Below, piece by piece: positions 1 to 8,477 of a stretch of 14,778 bases of DNA. Numbering within the stretch: the first letter of the stretch is position 1; each line of letters starts with the position of its first letter. The DNA is from Thermoanaerobacterales bacterium. GTDB taxonomy: Bacteria > Actinomycetota > Acidimicrobiia > Acidimicrobiales > JACDCH01. A program made the position numbers and the translations under genes. The notes below the pieces were generated by a model. That model was not told the DNA's origin and made no database searches. It worked only from the letters and a program-made list of their open reading frames with translations. Location of the stretch: assembly GCA_017577565.1 (NCBI GenBank), contig PKRH01000088.1:1-14778 (forward strand), given 5' to 3'.

Positions 1-738
1 CCCCACGCCCGGGTGACGACCGAGGACCACCCCCTCGGCGTCGACTGCACGGCCGCCTGCGCGGTCGAGGCCCCGGCCGGGGGCGTCGTCGTGACCACCG
101 CCGGCGCGTCGTTCGCGCCGGCCACCGGTGAGGTGCTGGCGGTCGCCGGTGCCGAGGACCTCGACCTGGCGCTGCCGGGGGAGCCCTCCGACTGGGCCCG
201 CCGCAACCTGGAGGCCGACGAGGCGGCGGGGTTCCCGAGCCCGAGCCCGGACGAGGGCGCCGGCATCGCCCGGACGGCGGTGCTCGACGGCACCTACCCC
301 CTCGTGTTCGAGGTCGTGGGCCCGCCGGAGGGCGACCCGGTCCCCGAGTCGCTGCGCTACGCGGAGGGCGAGACCTACGCCGTCGTGATCACGGCGGACG
401 GCAGTGGCTGCGAGGCGCCGCCCTGCGACGTCCCGGTCGGCGCGCCCGAGGGCCCGTCGGGCACCGCCCACGTCGCCGAGGGCACGGTCACCCTCGACCT
501 CTCCCAGCCGATCGACTGCTACGACCAGTCGTTCACCGACGTCGTCGAGCCCGGGATCGGCACGGCCACCGTCTCCGCCACCCTCACCGTCGACGACGCC
601 GACTACGCGGAGGGGCGCTGGCGCATCCGCTCGCTGTCGGGGTCGGGCGCGCTCGGCTCCACCCTCACCACCCGGTGCGACCCCGCCGACGTGCTGGGGA
701 CCACCACCTCACCCGCCACCGTCACCAGCGGCCGCTGA
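1..738 (+). CDS. Unrecognised, probably exported protein, 5'-truncated
   Basis: The frame is open from the first base of the window to the TGA at 736-738. A GTG at 13 could be a start, but no ribosome binding site precedes it and no signal peptide or membrane segment follows it. The gene therefore probably begins upstream of the window. The visible part, about 241 residues, is acidic and rich in Gly, Ala, Thr, Val and Pro. It has scattered Cys residues (in the CTAAC, CEAPPC, DCYD and TRCD contexts) and alternating Thr/Val strands such as GTATVSATLTVDDADY. This looks like a beta-rich extracytoplasmic domain with possible disulfides. I do not recognise a family and assign no function. Its last 30 bp overlap, tail to tail, the end of the acyltransferase gene on the other strand. 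Confidence 0.55.
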   Translation, partial: PHARVTTEDHPLGVDCTAACAVEAPAGGVVVTTAGASFAPATGEVLAVAGAEDLDLALPGEPSDWARRNLEADEAAGFPSPSPDEGAGIARTAVLDGTYPLVFEVVGPPEGDPVPESLRYAEGETYAVVITADGSGCEAPPCDVPVGAPEGPSGTAHVAEGTVTLDLSQPIDCYDQSFTDVVEPGIGTATVSATLTVDDADYAEGRWRIRSLSGSGALGSTLTTRCDPADVLGTTTSPATVTSGR

Positions 739-2754
739 GGCCACGTCGCCCTCCCCCGCCGGCGGGGCCCCGAGCGGCTCGGACGCGATCGCCTCGAGCA
801 CCATCGGCCCGAGCGACGACGCCACCTCGGTGGCCGACTCGGGGGTGAAGTGGACGCCGTCGGGCCGCAGCGCGGGGTCCATCTCGCCCCCGGGCAGCGA
901 CCGGAGCAGCCCGGGCAGGTCGACCGTGACGACCCCGTGGCGCTCGTCGGCCACCTGCTGGAGGATCTCGTTCAGGCGGTCCATGCGCTCGGGGTCGGAC
1001 TCGGGGTAGGGCGGGTCGGGAGGTGGCTCCTCGTTGCGGCCCACCTCGATCCGGGGCGCCAGCACCCACACGACGACCAGCCCCTCCTCCAGGAACAGGT
1101 CGGTGGCCCGGGCGATCTCCTCGTACAGGTACTCGTCGTAGACCGGGTCGCCGGGAGCCCGCCACCGGTCGTCGCCGGGCAGCCGGCGGTCGGCGACGTC
1201 CCACGGGCCGGTCTGCGCGATGGCGAAGTCGAGCCGGCCGACGTCGGCCCGGATCTGGGCCACCCGCTCGGGGATGGCCTCCTCCCACCCGTCGCACCCC
1301 TGGGGGGCGACCGTGGCCCGGCCCCGCTCCCGGCGCTCGCCGCCCCGCGTGACGCCGCACCCCAGCAGGTCGTTGACGGCGCCCGGGAGCACCAGCTGGC
1401 CCGTCTCGCCGCCCCAGGCGCTCAGCCCCCAGGCGGTCCGGAACATCGTCGAGTCGCCGAACACGATGCCGACGCGGGCGCCCTCGGGGACCTCGGCCGC
1501 GCTCGCCGCCTCGAGGGCCTCCAGGTAGGCGAGCTGCTCCGCGGTGAAGCCGTCCGGCACCGACACCGGCACGACCGCGACCACCAGCGCGGCCGCGGCC
1601 ACCGCGCCGGTGGCGACCGCCGGCATGGGGACCCGGGGCGGCGACCAGCCGCGCCGGATCGGCCGCTCGACCGCGACGTAGGAGATGGCCGCCACGGCGA
1701 GGGTGACCGCCACCCGCAGGGCGAACAGCGGCGCCCGGCCGAGGCCGGTCCGGTCGGCGTCGAGCACGAGGAAGATCGGCCAGTGCACCAGGTAGACGCC
1801 GTAGGAGACGACGCCGAGCAGGCGGAGCGGCGCCCAGGAGAGCGCCCTGCGCACCGGGCCGGGGACGGACGCGCCGGCGACGAGCGCCGTCGAGGCGACG
1901 GCGTAGGCGAGCAGGCCGCCCCGGGCCAGCGCCGGCGACCGGTGGTCGACGGCCCACCACGCCCAGGCGGTGACGGCGAGGGCCGGCACGCCGGCGACGG
2001 CCGCGGCGCGGGCGACGGCGGGTCGGTGCAGGGCACCGGCGGTGGCGGCGACCGCGAGCAGCGCCCCGAGGAGCACCTCGGCCATCCGGACGTAGGTGGC
2101 GTAGTAGGCGGTCGACCAGCCGTCGACGCCGTGGACCGCCGTGGCCGCCGCCGCGACGGCGACCAGCGCGGCGAGCACCGCGGCGTAGACCCGCAGCGAG
2201 CCCCGACCGAGGGCCAGCGCCCCGACGGTGACGAGGGGGAAGAGCCAGTAGAACTGCTCCTCGATCGCCAGCGACCAGAAGTGGAGCACCGGCGACGGGG
2301 CGGCGAACAGGTCGCCGTAGGACTGGCCGTCGAGCACGAACCGCCAGTTGGCGACCTGGCCCAGCGCGGCGAGCAGGTCACCGGCCAGCCCCTCGGTCGC
2401 GAGCGCGCCCGCCACCCGGGAGCCGGCCGCCACGCCCACCAGGGTCAGGGCGGCGGCCGGGAAGAGCCGGCGCAGCCGGCGCGACCAGAAGCGCCCGAGG
2501 GCGACCCGGCCGGTGGCGCGCCGCTCGACGAGCAGCAGCGATGTGATGAGGAACCCGGACAGGGTGAAGAACGTCGAGACGCCGAGGAAGCCCCCGCGCG
2601 CCCACGGGAACCCGGCGTGGAACAGCAGGACGGCGGCCACGGCCAGGCCGCGGATGCCGTCGAGGGCCGGGTTGTGGGGCAGGCGCGGGGCGGCCGGCGT
2701 CGTGCCGCCGGCGTCGGGCGCAGGAGGGGCGGGTCGGTCGGGCGCGTGTGCCAT
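709..2754 (-). CDS. Acyltransferase-3 / SGNH hydrolase fusion, membrane O-acyltransferase
   Basis: This 681-residue protein has the two-part OafA/YrhL architecture. Residues about 30-370 form the acyltransferase-3 membrane domain, with LDGIRGLAVAAVLLFHAG including the conserved His46, FFTLSGFLIT at 62-71, RRLRRLFPA at 92-100, HFWSLAIEEQFYW at 158-170, and VERPIRR at 362-368. About ten hydrophobic segments are visible, with one more at about 377-399. Residues about 425-655 form an extracytoplasmic SGNH domain, with GDS at 433-435 (Ser435 the likely nucleophile) and DGVH at 632-635 (Asp632/His635). In characterised relatives the membrane part moves acyl groups across the membrane and the SGNH domain transfers them to a surface glycan. 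The acceptor here is unknown. The ATG at 2754 lacks an obvious Shine-Dalgarno. The 3' end overlaps the convergent upstream gene by 30 bp. Confidence 0.92.
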   Translation of the reverse strand: MAHAPDRPAPPAPDAGGTTPAAPRLPHNPALDGIRGLAVAAVLLFHAGFPWARGGFLGVSTFFTLSGFLITSLLLVERRATGRVALGRFWSRRLRRLFPAAALTLVGVAAGSRVAGALATEGLAGDLLAALGQVANWRFVLDGQSYGDLFAAPSPVLHFWSLAIEEQFYWLFPLVTVGALALGRGSLRVYAAVLAALVAVAAAATAVHGVDGWSTAYYATYVRMAEVLLGALLAVAATAGALHRPAVARAAAVAGVPALAVTAWAWWAVDHRSPALARGGLLAYAVASTALVAGASVPGPVRRALSWAPLRLLGVVSYGVYLVHWPIFLVLDADRTGLGRAPLFALRVAVTLAVAAISYVAVERPIRRGWSPPRVPMPAVATGAVAAAALVVAVVPVSVPDGFTAEQLAYLEALEAASAAEVPEGARVGIVFGDSTMFRTAWGLSAWGGETGQLVLPGAVNDLLGCGVTRGGERRERGRATVAPQGCDGWEEAIPERVAQIRADVGRLDFAIAQTGPWDVADRRLPGDDRWRAPGDPVYDEYLYEEIARATDLFLEEGLVVVWVLAPRIEVGRNEEPPPDPPYPESDPERMDRLNEILQQVADERHGVVTVDLPGLLRSLPGGEMDPALRPDGVHFTPESATEVASSLGPMVLEAIASEPLGAPPAGEGDVASAAAGDGGG

Positions 2755-2860
2755 GCGTCGTGCGGCCCGTCGGGCCGGGGTCGACCGCCCGCCTCCCCGG
2801 CCGCGCCACGCCGGACGTGCGCGCGGCCGCAGGGTCCCCGACGCGTACGGGACCTGCGCG

Positions 2861-2891
2861 CCCCGCCGGGCCTCGGCCGGGCCCGGCGGGG
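2861..2891 (-). terminator. GC-rich hairpin after the thiolase gene
   Basis: CCCCGCCGGGC (2861-2871) and GCCCGGCGGGG (2881-2891) are perfect 11-bp complements around a 9-nt loop. On the minus strand the hairpin starts 16 bp after the thiolase stop codon and lies more than 100 bp before the acyltransferase start. No T-run follows, which is common for actinobacterial terminators. It could equally be a transcript-stabilising structure. Confidence 0.6.
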
Positions 2892-2907
2892 TGCCGTCAG
2901 ATCGCCG

Positions 2908-4086
<1,179 letters not shown>

Positions 4087-4125
4087 GTCATCCCCCAAGG
4101 AGTCGGTCGTCCTGCAACGGGGCCG

Positions 4126-4153
4126 AGCCTACCCACCGGTCACCTGGTGACCG
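4126..4153 (-). promoter_or_regulatory. Putative thiolase promoter with palindromic operator
   Basis: CGGTCACCTGGTGACCG at 4137-4153 is a perfect palindrome with 8-bp arms around one central base. On the minus strand a -10-like TAGGCT (TAnnnT) lies at 4131-4126, so the palindrome fills the space where the -35 to -10 spacer would be. That arrangement suits an operator for a dimeric repressor, for example of the TetR type. No regulator gene is nearby and no good -35 is visible. The palindrome also lies 33 bp past the stop of the next gene upstream, so a role at that transcript's end is possible, though the one-base centre makes it a poor hairpin. Confidence 0.4.
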
Positions 4154-4186
4154 AAGTCGACGGGTGGCCGGCGTCACGCCCGGTCG

Positions 4187-6775
4187 TCAGTCGGTGCCGC
4201 GCTCCCCGTCACCGGGGGTGGCGACGAGCTCGGCCCCGGCCGCGCCGCCCCCGTCGCCGTCCGGGCCCGCCACGGCGACCGCCACGGCCGGCGGCCGCTC
4301 GACGAGCGGCTGCCACAGGCGCCGGAGCAGCAGGAGCGCCGCCAGGTAGACGACGATCGAGAGCACCAGCACGGACCGGAAGCCGATGATCATGGCGAGG
4401 ACCGTGGTCAGCACCGAGCCGATGACCGAGGCGAAGCCGTTGACCGCCCAGCCCCAGGCGACGTACTCCTCGCCGTGCTCGGTGAGCTGGGACACGGCAC
4501 CGAGGCCGAGCGGCATGAACATGCCCAGCGTGACGCCGAGCGGCGCCAGCACCACGAAGGCGACGAGCACCCGGAGCCCGAGCGGGGTGGTGAGGAGTCC
4601 GTCGGTGATCCTCGGCAGCGCGAGCAGGTAGAGGAGCCCGAGCGCCACGACGACCGGGGCGAGCACCGGGACGATGCGCTGCGGCACGGCCCGGAGCCGG
4701 GCGCTGAGGAGGGCGCCGACGCCGGTGAAGATGAGCAGCGACGCCAGCGTGACCGTGAGCGAGTAGGTCGGATAGCCGAGGAACAGGATCAGGCGCTGGA
4801 TGAGCGAGATCTCGAAGAACATGAAGCCGAAGCCCAGCGCCGCGAAGTAGAGCGCCGAGGTGCCCTTGCGCGGCAGCTGCCGCCACACCTTACGCATGGT
4901 GACGAACGGCAGCAGCAGGAACACCGCCGCCATCACCGTGGCGATGGCCAGCAGCAGGAGCACCACCCGCTCGCCGATGGAGTCCTCGGGGTCGAAGCGG
5001 TCGATGGGGTCGCCGAAGTTGGCGAGCACGTCGCGGAACCGGGCGAAGTGCCAGAAGAACGGCGCGTCGTCGGTGATCGGCGTGACCGCGTAGGGGTGGT
5101 CGGCGAAGAAGTCGTCGAGCTCGTCCTCCGGCAGGGTGATGGCCCGGGTGACGTTGTTGTCGCGCTCGTGGCCGGGCGCGTACTGCAGCTCGGTGCCCGG
5201 CACCTCGTCGTCCTGGGCGGCGAAGGTGTCGATCTCCTCCTGCGTGAAGGGCGTCTTCTTCACGAGGATGGTCGCCAGCCGGGCGTTGCCCTCGAGCCCG
5301 AAGGTGGAGACCATGACGTGGTCCTCGGGGTTCTCGACCCCGAAGTCCTCGAGGGCCTTGCGGGCCGTGGCCACGTAGCGCGTCGTGCGGTTGGACTTGA
5401 CCGCCCAGTTCGGCTCGCCGAACTGGGCGGCGAGGATGCCGTCGTCGGTCAGGTGGTCGAGCGTCTCCTCGATGGCGTCGGCCGTGTAGAGGTAGCTCTC
5501 CGACAGCACGAAGGCGCCGGCCGTGGCCGCGTTGGAGGCCGCGTAGCTGTCGGGCGCCGGGTACCAGACGAGGTCGTACTCGTCGCCGCTGCGGGCCAGG
5601 TACGAGCGGCCGTCGCCGTTCTCGTAGTTGACCTCCGGCTGCTCGGCGAGGTGGCCGTTGTAGTCGGCGAAGGTGTCGGTGACGAGGTCGTGGGTGACGG
5701 GGTTGAGCTCGATCGCGTCGATCTGGCCGGCCTCGTAGTAGAGGGAGGCCAGGATCTCGTGGCCGCCGGCCGCCCCGATGATCATGACCTTCTCCGGCGG
5801 TTCGCCCAGCACGTCGAAGGGGAACGAGCGGGCGTCCCGGTCGAAGTCGAAGCGGCTGAGGCTGGCCCGGTCGCCGTCCCACTCCTTGATGACCGACCCG
5901 AGCATGCCGTCGTGCTCGAGCAGCAGGGTGTCGCCGAGGTCGACGACGTCGACCCGGAAGATGGCGCTCCACCGGGAGGTGACGCCGCCGCCCTTGTAGT
6001 GCTTGTCGACGTCGGTGCGGACGTCCGGCAGCGGGTCGACGCCCAGCGGGCCCGGCAGGCTCGGCGCGACCGTCAGCACCACCAGCCCCACGGTGGCGAC
6101 GCCGGACAGCACGGCGGTGACCTGGTCCTGGTCGGCCAAGGCGAGCCGCAGCGCCACCGCGGCCAGGACCGCGCCGGCGAGCATGATCGTGCGAGCGGGG
6201 CCGATGCCGTTCATCAGGAACACGACCACGGCGCAGGCGACGCCGGCGCCGACCAGGTCGGCGAAGTAGAGCTTGTTGATGCCCTCCGTGCGCCGGGAGA
6301 ACAGCGTCGAGATCATCACGCCGATCGGCACGAACGACGCGAAGAGGGCCAGGCAGAGCACCAGGATCATCCCGGTGTTCCAGTACGAGTCGCCGCTGCC
6401 GTAGTCCCACACCGCCAGCGAGGCCACGGACAGCCGGGCGACGACGATGTAGCCGACGAAGACGAAGGCGGCGCCGACCAGCGAGCCGACCGTGACGATG
6501 GCGTCGGTGCTCGCGCGCTTGAGGCTCTTGGACAGGGAGACGACCACGCTGCCCGTGCCGATGCCGAGCAGCGCGAGCCCGATGACGAGGTACGTGTAGT
6601 AGTAGAAGAGCTTGAACGAGACGATCCGCGTGTAGCTGATCTCGAGCAGCAGCGAGGCCAGGCAGATCAGGAAGATCTCGACGTGGTAGCCGCGGCCCGA
6701 GCCGGTCGTGCCCTCCGCGGCCCGACCGTCCGCCTGGGTGCTCTCGCCGCCCCGGTTGGGCGTCTCACTCGCCAT
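4187..6775 (-). CDS. Polytopic membrane protein with spermidine-synthase-like domain
   Basis: This protein has 862 residues. An N-terminal block of about seven hydrophobic segments (33-240) is followed by a soluble Rossmann domain of the spermidine synthase/methyltransferase class (about 255-580) and a C-terminal block of about seven segments (604-820). The Rossmann domain has EKVMIIGAAGGHE at 328-340, IELNP at 355-359, and NGDGR at 386-390. VTPITDDAPFFWHF at 564-577 and FGFMFFEISLIQRLILFLGY at 649-668 are typical of large membrane-fused members. The glycine loop differs from the GGGDG of true spermidine synthases. The expected catalytic Asp after the YDxxxx strand is replaced, since YDLVWYPAPDS reads Tyr405 there. 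Polyamine synthesis is therefore unlikely and the substrate is unknown. ATG 6775 was chosen because GGGGGAAGGG lies just upstream. The open frame extends to 7117 but is not protein-like before this point. The acidic, Gly/Ala-rich tail follows the last segment. Confidence 0.88.
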   Translation of the reverse strand: MASETPNRGGESTQADGRAAEGTTGSGRGYHVEIFLICLASLLLEISYTRIVSFKLFYYYTYLVIGLALLGIGTGSVVVSLSKSLKRASTDAIVTVGSLVGAAFVFVGYIVVARLSVASLAVWDYGSGDSYWNTGMILVLCLALFASFVPIGVMISTLFSRRTEGINKLYFADLVGAGVACAVVVFLMNGIGPARTIMLAGAVLAAVALRLALADQDQVTAVLSGVATVGLVVLTVAPSLPGPLGVDPLPDVRTDVDKHYKGGGVTSRWSAIFRVDVVDLGDTLLLEHDGMLGSVIKEWDGDRASLSRFDFDRDARSFPFDVLGEPPEKVMIIGAAGGHEILASLYYEAGQIDAIELNPVTHDLVTDTFADYNGHLAEQPEVNYENGDGRSYLARSGDEYDLVWYPAPDSYAASNAATAGAFVLSESYLYTADAIEETLDHLTDDGILAAQFGEPNWAVKSNRTTRYVATARKALEDFGVENPEDHVMVSTFGLEGNARLATILVKKTPFTQEEIDTFAAQDDEVPGTELQYAPGHERDNNVTRAITLPEDELDDFFADHPYAVTPITDDAPFFWHFARFRDVLANFGDPIDRFDPEDSIGERVVLLLLAIATVMAAVFLLLPFVTMRKVWRQLPRKGTSALYFAALGFGFMFFEISLIQRLILFLGYPTYSLTVTLASLLIFTGVGALLSARLRAVPQRIVPVLAPVVVALGLLYLLALPRITDGLLTTPLGLRVLVAFVVLAPLGVTLGMFMPLGLGAVSQLTEHGEEYVAWGWAVNGFASVIGSVLTTVLAMIIGFRSVLVLSIVVYLAALLLLRRLWQPLVERPPAVAVAVAGPDGDGGGAAGAELVATPGDGERGTD

Positions 6776-6918
6776 CGAAACCCTTCCCCCTCGGGCGTTG
6801 CCCCTGTCCGGGTCGCAGGTGCCGCACGCGGCCGGACCCCGCGCAGCGTCGTCCTCTTGCGTTCGGCCCGCACTGTCTCCCGGCGCGGGCCCTCGCGGCC
6901 CGGCCCCAGCGCGGTGGG

Positions 6919-6950
6919 AGCATAGTTGTCGCTCCCTGTGCCCGGTGCAA
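6919..6950 (-). promoter_or_regulatory. Candidate promoter of the spermidine-synthase-like membrane gene
   Basis: Read on the minus strand, TTGCAC (6950-6945) and TATGCT (6924-6919) resemble -35 and -10 elements, in a locally less GC-rich patch of the divergent intergenic region. The 20-bp spacer is longer than the ideal 17, so this is a tentative call. The implied 5' leader to ATG 6775 would be about 135 nt. Nothing else recognisable was seen in 6776-7052 except the site before ccrA. Confidence 0.3.
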
Positions 6951-7039
6951 CAGACGGCGCGCCGAGGGCGGTCGCGAGGCGGCGCCGCGTGGCCGCTCGC
7001 GGGCCCGACCCCCTGGTGGAGCGGCCGGTTACCCGCGAG

Positions 7040-7053
7040 TACGTTGCCCGCCA
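7040..7053 (+). promoter_or_regulatory. ccrA: Candidate -10 for a leaderless ccrA transcript
   Basis: TACGTT at 7040-7045 fits the actinobacterial TAnnnT -10 consensus. It ends 7 nt before the ATG at 7053, the spacing expected when transcription begins at or next to the start codon. No Shine-Dalgarno precedes that ATG, which agrees with a leaderless message. There is no clear -35. Confidence 0.35.
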
Positions 7054-8402
7054 TGCAGGAGATCCTCGAGGCCATCCAAGAGGGCGCGCCGGGCGACGAG
7101 ATCGCCGCGCTCCCCATCCCGGAGAGCTACCGGGCCGCGCACGTGCTGCGCAGCGAGCAGGACATGTGGGAAGGCGTGCCGTCGGAGGAGAAGGATCCCC
7201 GCAAGTCGCTGCACGTCGGCGAGGTGCCGACCCCCGAGCTTGCCCCCGACGAGGTCTACCTCGCCGTGATGGCCAGCTCGATCAACTTCAACACGGTGTG
7301 GACCTCGATCTTCGAGCCGCTCCCCACCTTCGGCTTCCTCGACCGGCTGGGCCGCGAGTCGGTGTGGGGCGCCCGCCACGCCCGCGACTACCACGTCGTC
7401 GGGTCCGACGCCTCGGGCGTCGTCCTGCGGGTCGGCTCGGCGGTGCGCAACTGGAAGCCCGGCGACCGGGTCGTCGTCCACTGCAACTACGTCGACGACC
7501 AGGACCCCTCCGCCCACGACGACTCGATGCTCGCCGCCAACCAGCGCATCTGGGGCTTCGAGTCGAACTTCGGCGGGCTGGCCGAGCTGGCGATCGTCAA
7601 GGCCAACCAGCTCATGCCCAAGCCCGAGCACCTCACCTGGGAGGAGGCCGCGGTCAACGGGCTGTGCGCCTCGACCAGCTACCGCATGCTCGTCGGCCGC
7701 CACGGCGCCCGCATGAAGCAGGGCGACGTCGTGTTCATCTGGGGCGCCACCGGCGGCATCGGCGCCTACGCCACCCAGCTCGTCCTCAACGGCGGCGGCA
7801 CGCCGGTCGGCGTCGTGTCCAGCCCCGACCGGGCCCGCCTGCTCAACGCCATGGGCTGCGAGCACGTCATCGACCGCAAGGCCGAGGGCTACCGGTTCTG
7901 GAAGGACGAGCACACCCAGGACGAGAGCGAGTGGCGCCGCCTGGGCAAGAAGGTGCGCGAGCTGGTCGGCGAGGACCCCGACATCGTCTTCGAGCACCCC
8001 GGCCGCCAGACCATGGGCGCCTCGGTGTTCATCGCCAAGCGGGGCGGGACGATCGTCACCTGCGCCGCCACCAGCGGCTACATGATCGAGTACGACAACC
8101 GCCACCTGTGGATGAAGCTGAAGCGGATCGTCTCCAGCCACTTCGCCAACTACCAGGAGGCGTGGGAGATGAACCGCCTCATCGACAAGGGCGCCATCCA
8201 CCCGGTGATGTCGGCGGTCTACACGCTCGACCAGGTCGGCGAGGCCGCCCGGGCGGTGCACCGCAACGAGGCCGAGGGCAAGCTCGCCGTGCTCTGCCTG
8301 GCGCCCGAGCCCGGCCAGGGCGTCGCCGACCCCGAGAAGCGCGAGCGGATCGGCGAGGACCGCCTCACGCTGTTCCAGCGCCACGCCCGCGGCGAGCTGT
8401 AG
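7053..8402 (+). CDS. ccrA: Crotonyl-CoA carboxylase/reductase
   Basis: This cytosolic enzyme carries out reductive carboxylation: crotonyl-CoA + CO2 + NADPH gives (2S)-ethylmalonyl-CoA, the hallmark step of the ethylmalonyl-CoA pathway. The protein has 449 residues, the family length, and belongs to the zinc-free MDR superfamily. Family stretches are clear: SSINFNTVWTSIFEPLPTF (75-93), RDYHVVGSDASGVV (111-124), WKPGDRVVVHCN (134-145), the NADPH-binding IWGATGGIGAYA (229-240), and SSHFANYQEAWEMNRLI (361-377). The four residues that hold CO2 in the Kitasatospora enzyme (Asn81, Phe170, Glu171, His365) appear as Asn80, Phe169, Glu170 and His363. This favours true carboxylase activity over simple enoyl reduction. 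ATG 7053 gives the standard MQEILEAIQEG start; TTG 7044 is a weaker alternative. The open frame reaches upstream to 6708 without protein-like content. Confidence 0.96.
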   Translation: MQEILEAIQEGAPGDEIAALPIPESYRAAHVLRSEQDMWEGVPSEEKDPRKSLHVGEVPTPELAPDEVYLAVMASSINFNTVWTSIFEPLPTFGFLDRLGRESVWGARHARDYHVVGSDASGVVLRVGSAVRNWKPGDRVVVHCNYVDDQDPSAHDDSMLAANQRIWGFESNFGGLAELAIVKANQLMPKPEHLTWEEAAVNGLCASTSYRMLVGRHGARMKQGDVVFIWGATGGIGAYATQLVLNGGGTPVGVVSSPDRARLLNAMGCEHVIDRKAEGYRFWKDEHTQDESEWRRLGKKVRELVGEDPDIVFEHPGRQTMGASVFIAKRGGTIVTCAATSGYMIEYDNRHLWMKLKRIVSSHFANYQEAWEMNRLIDKGAIHPVMSAVYTLDQVGEAARAVHRNEAEGKLAVLCLAPEPGQGVADPEKRERIGEDRLTLFQRHARGEL

Positions 8403-8430
8403 CCGGCGGGCGCACCGGAGACGTCCGAGC

Positions 8431-8466
8431 GGACCGGGCCGGCCCCGGCGGGGGCCGGCCCGGTCC
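8431..8466. terminator. Bidirectional terminator between ccrA and the oxidoreductase
   Basis: GGACCGGGCCGGCCCC (8431-8446) and its perfect 16-bp complement (8451-8466) flank a 4-nt GGCG loop. The hairpin sits in the 75-bp gap between two convergent genes, 28 bp after the ccrA stop and 11 bp from the end of the oxidoreductase gene. It can serve both strands. There is no T-tract on either side. Confidence 0.75.
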
Positions 8467-8477
8467 CGCGCCCGGCG

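Noticed and set aside
4187..6775. True spermidine synthase (speE)
   Set aside because: The glycine loop and the expected catalytic Asp are altered and the domain is fused to many membrane segments.
4475..6925. Long open frame on the plus strand (816 codons)
   Set aside because: It is antisense to the spermidine-synthase-like membrane gene, with biased Glu/Val/Gly/Arg-rich composition and no motif.
6776..7117. N-terminal extension of the membrane spermidine-synthase-like protein
   Set aside because: The added residues are Arg/Gly/Pro-rich and would overlap ccrA. ATG 6775 has a strong ribosome binding site.
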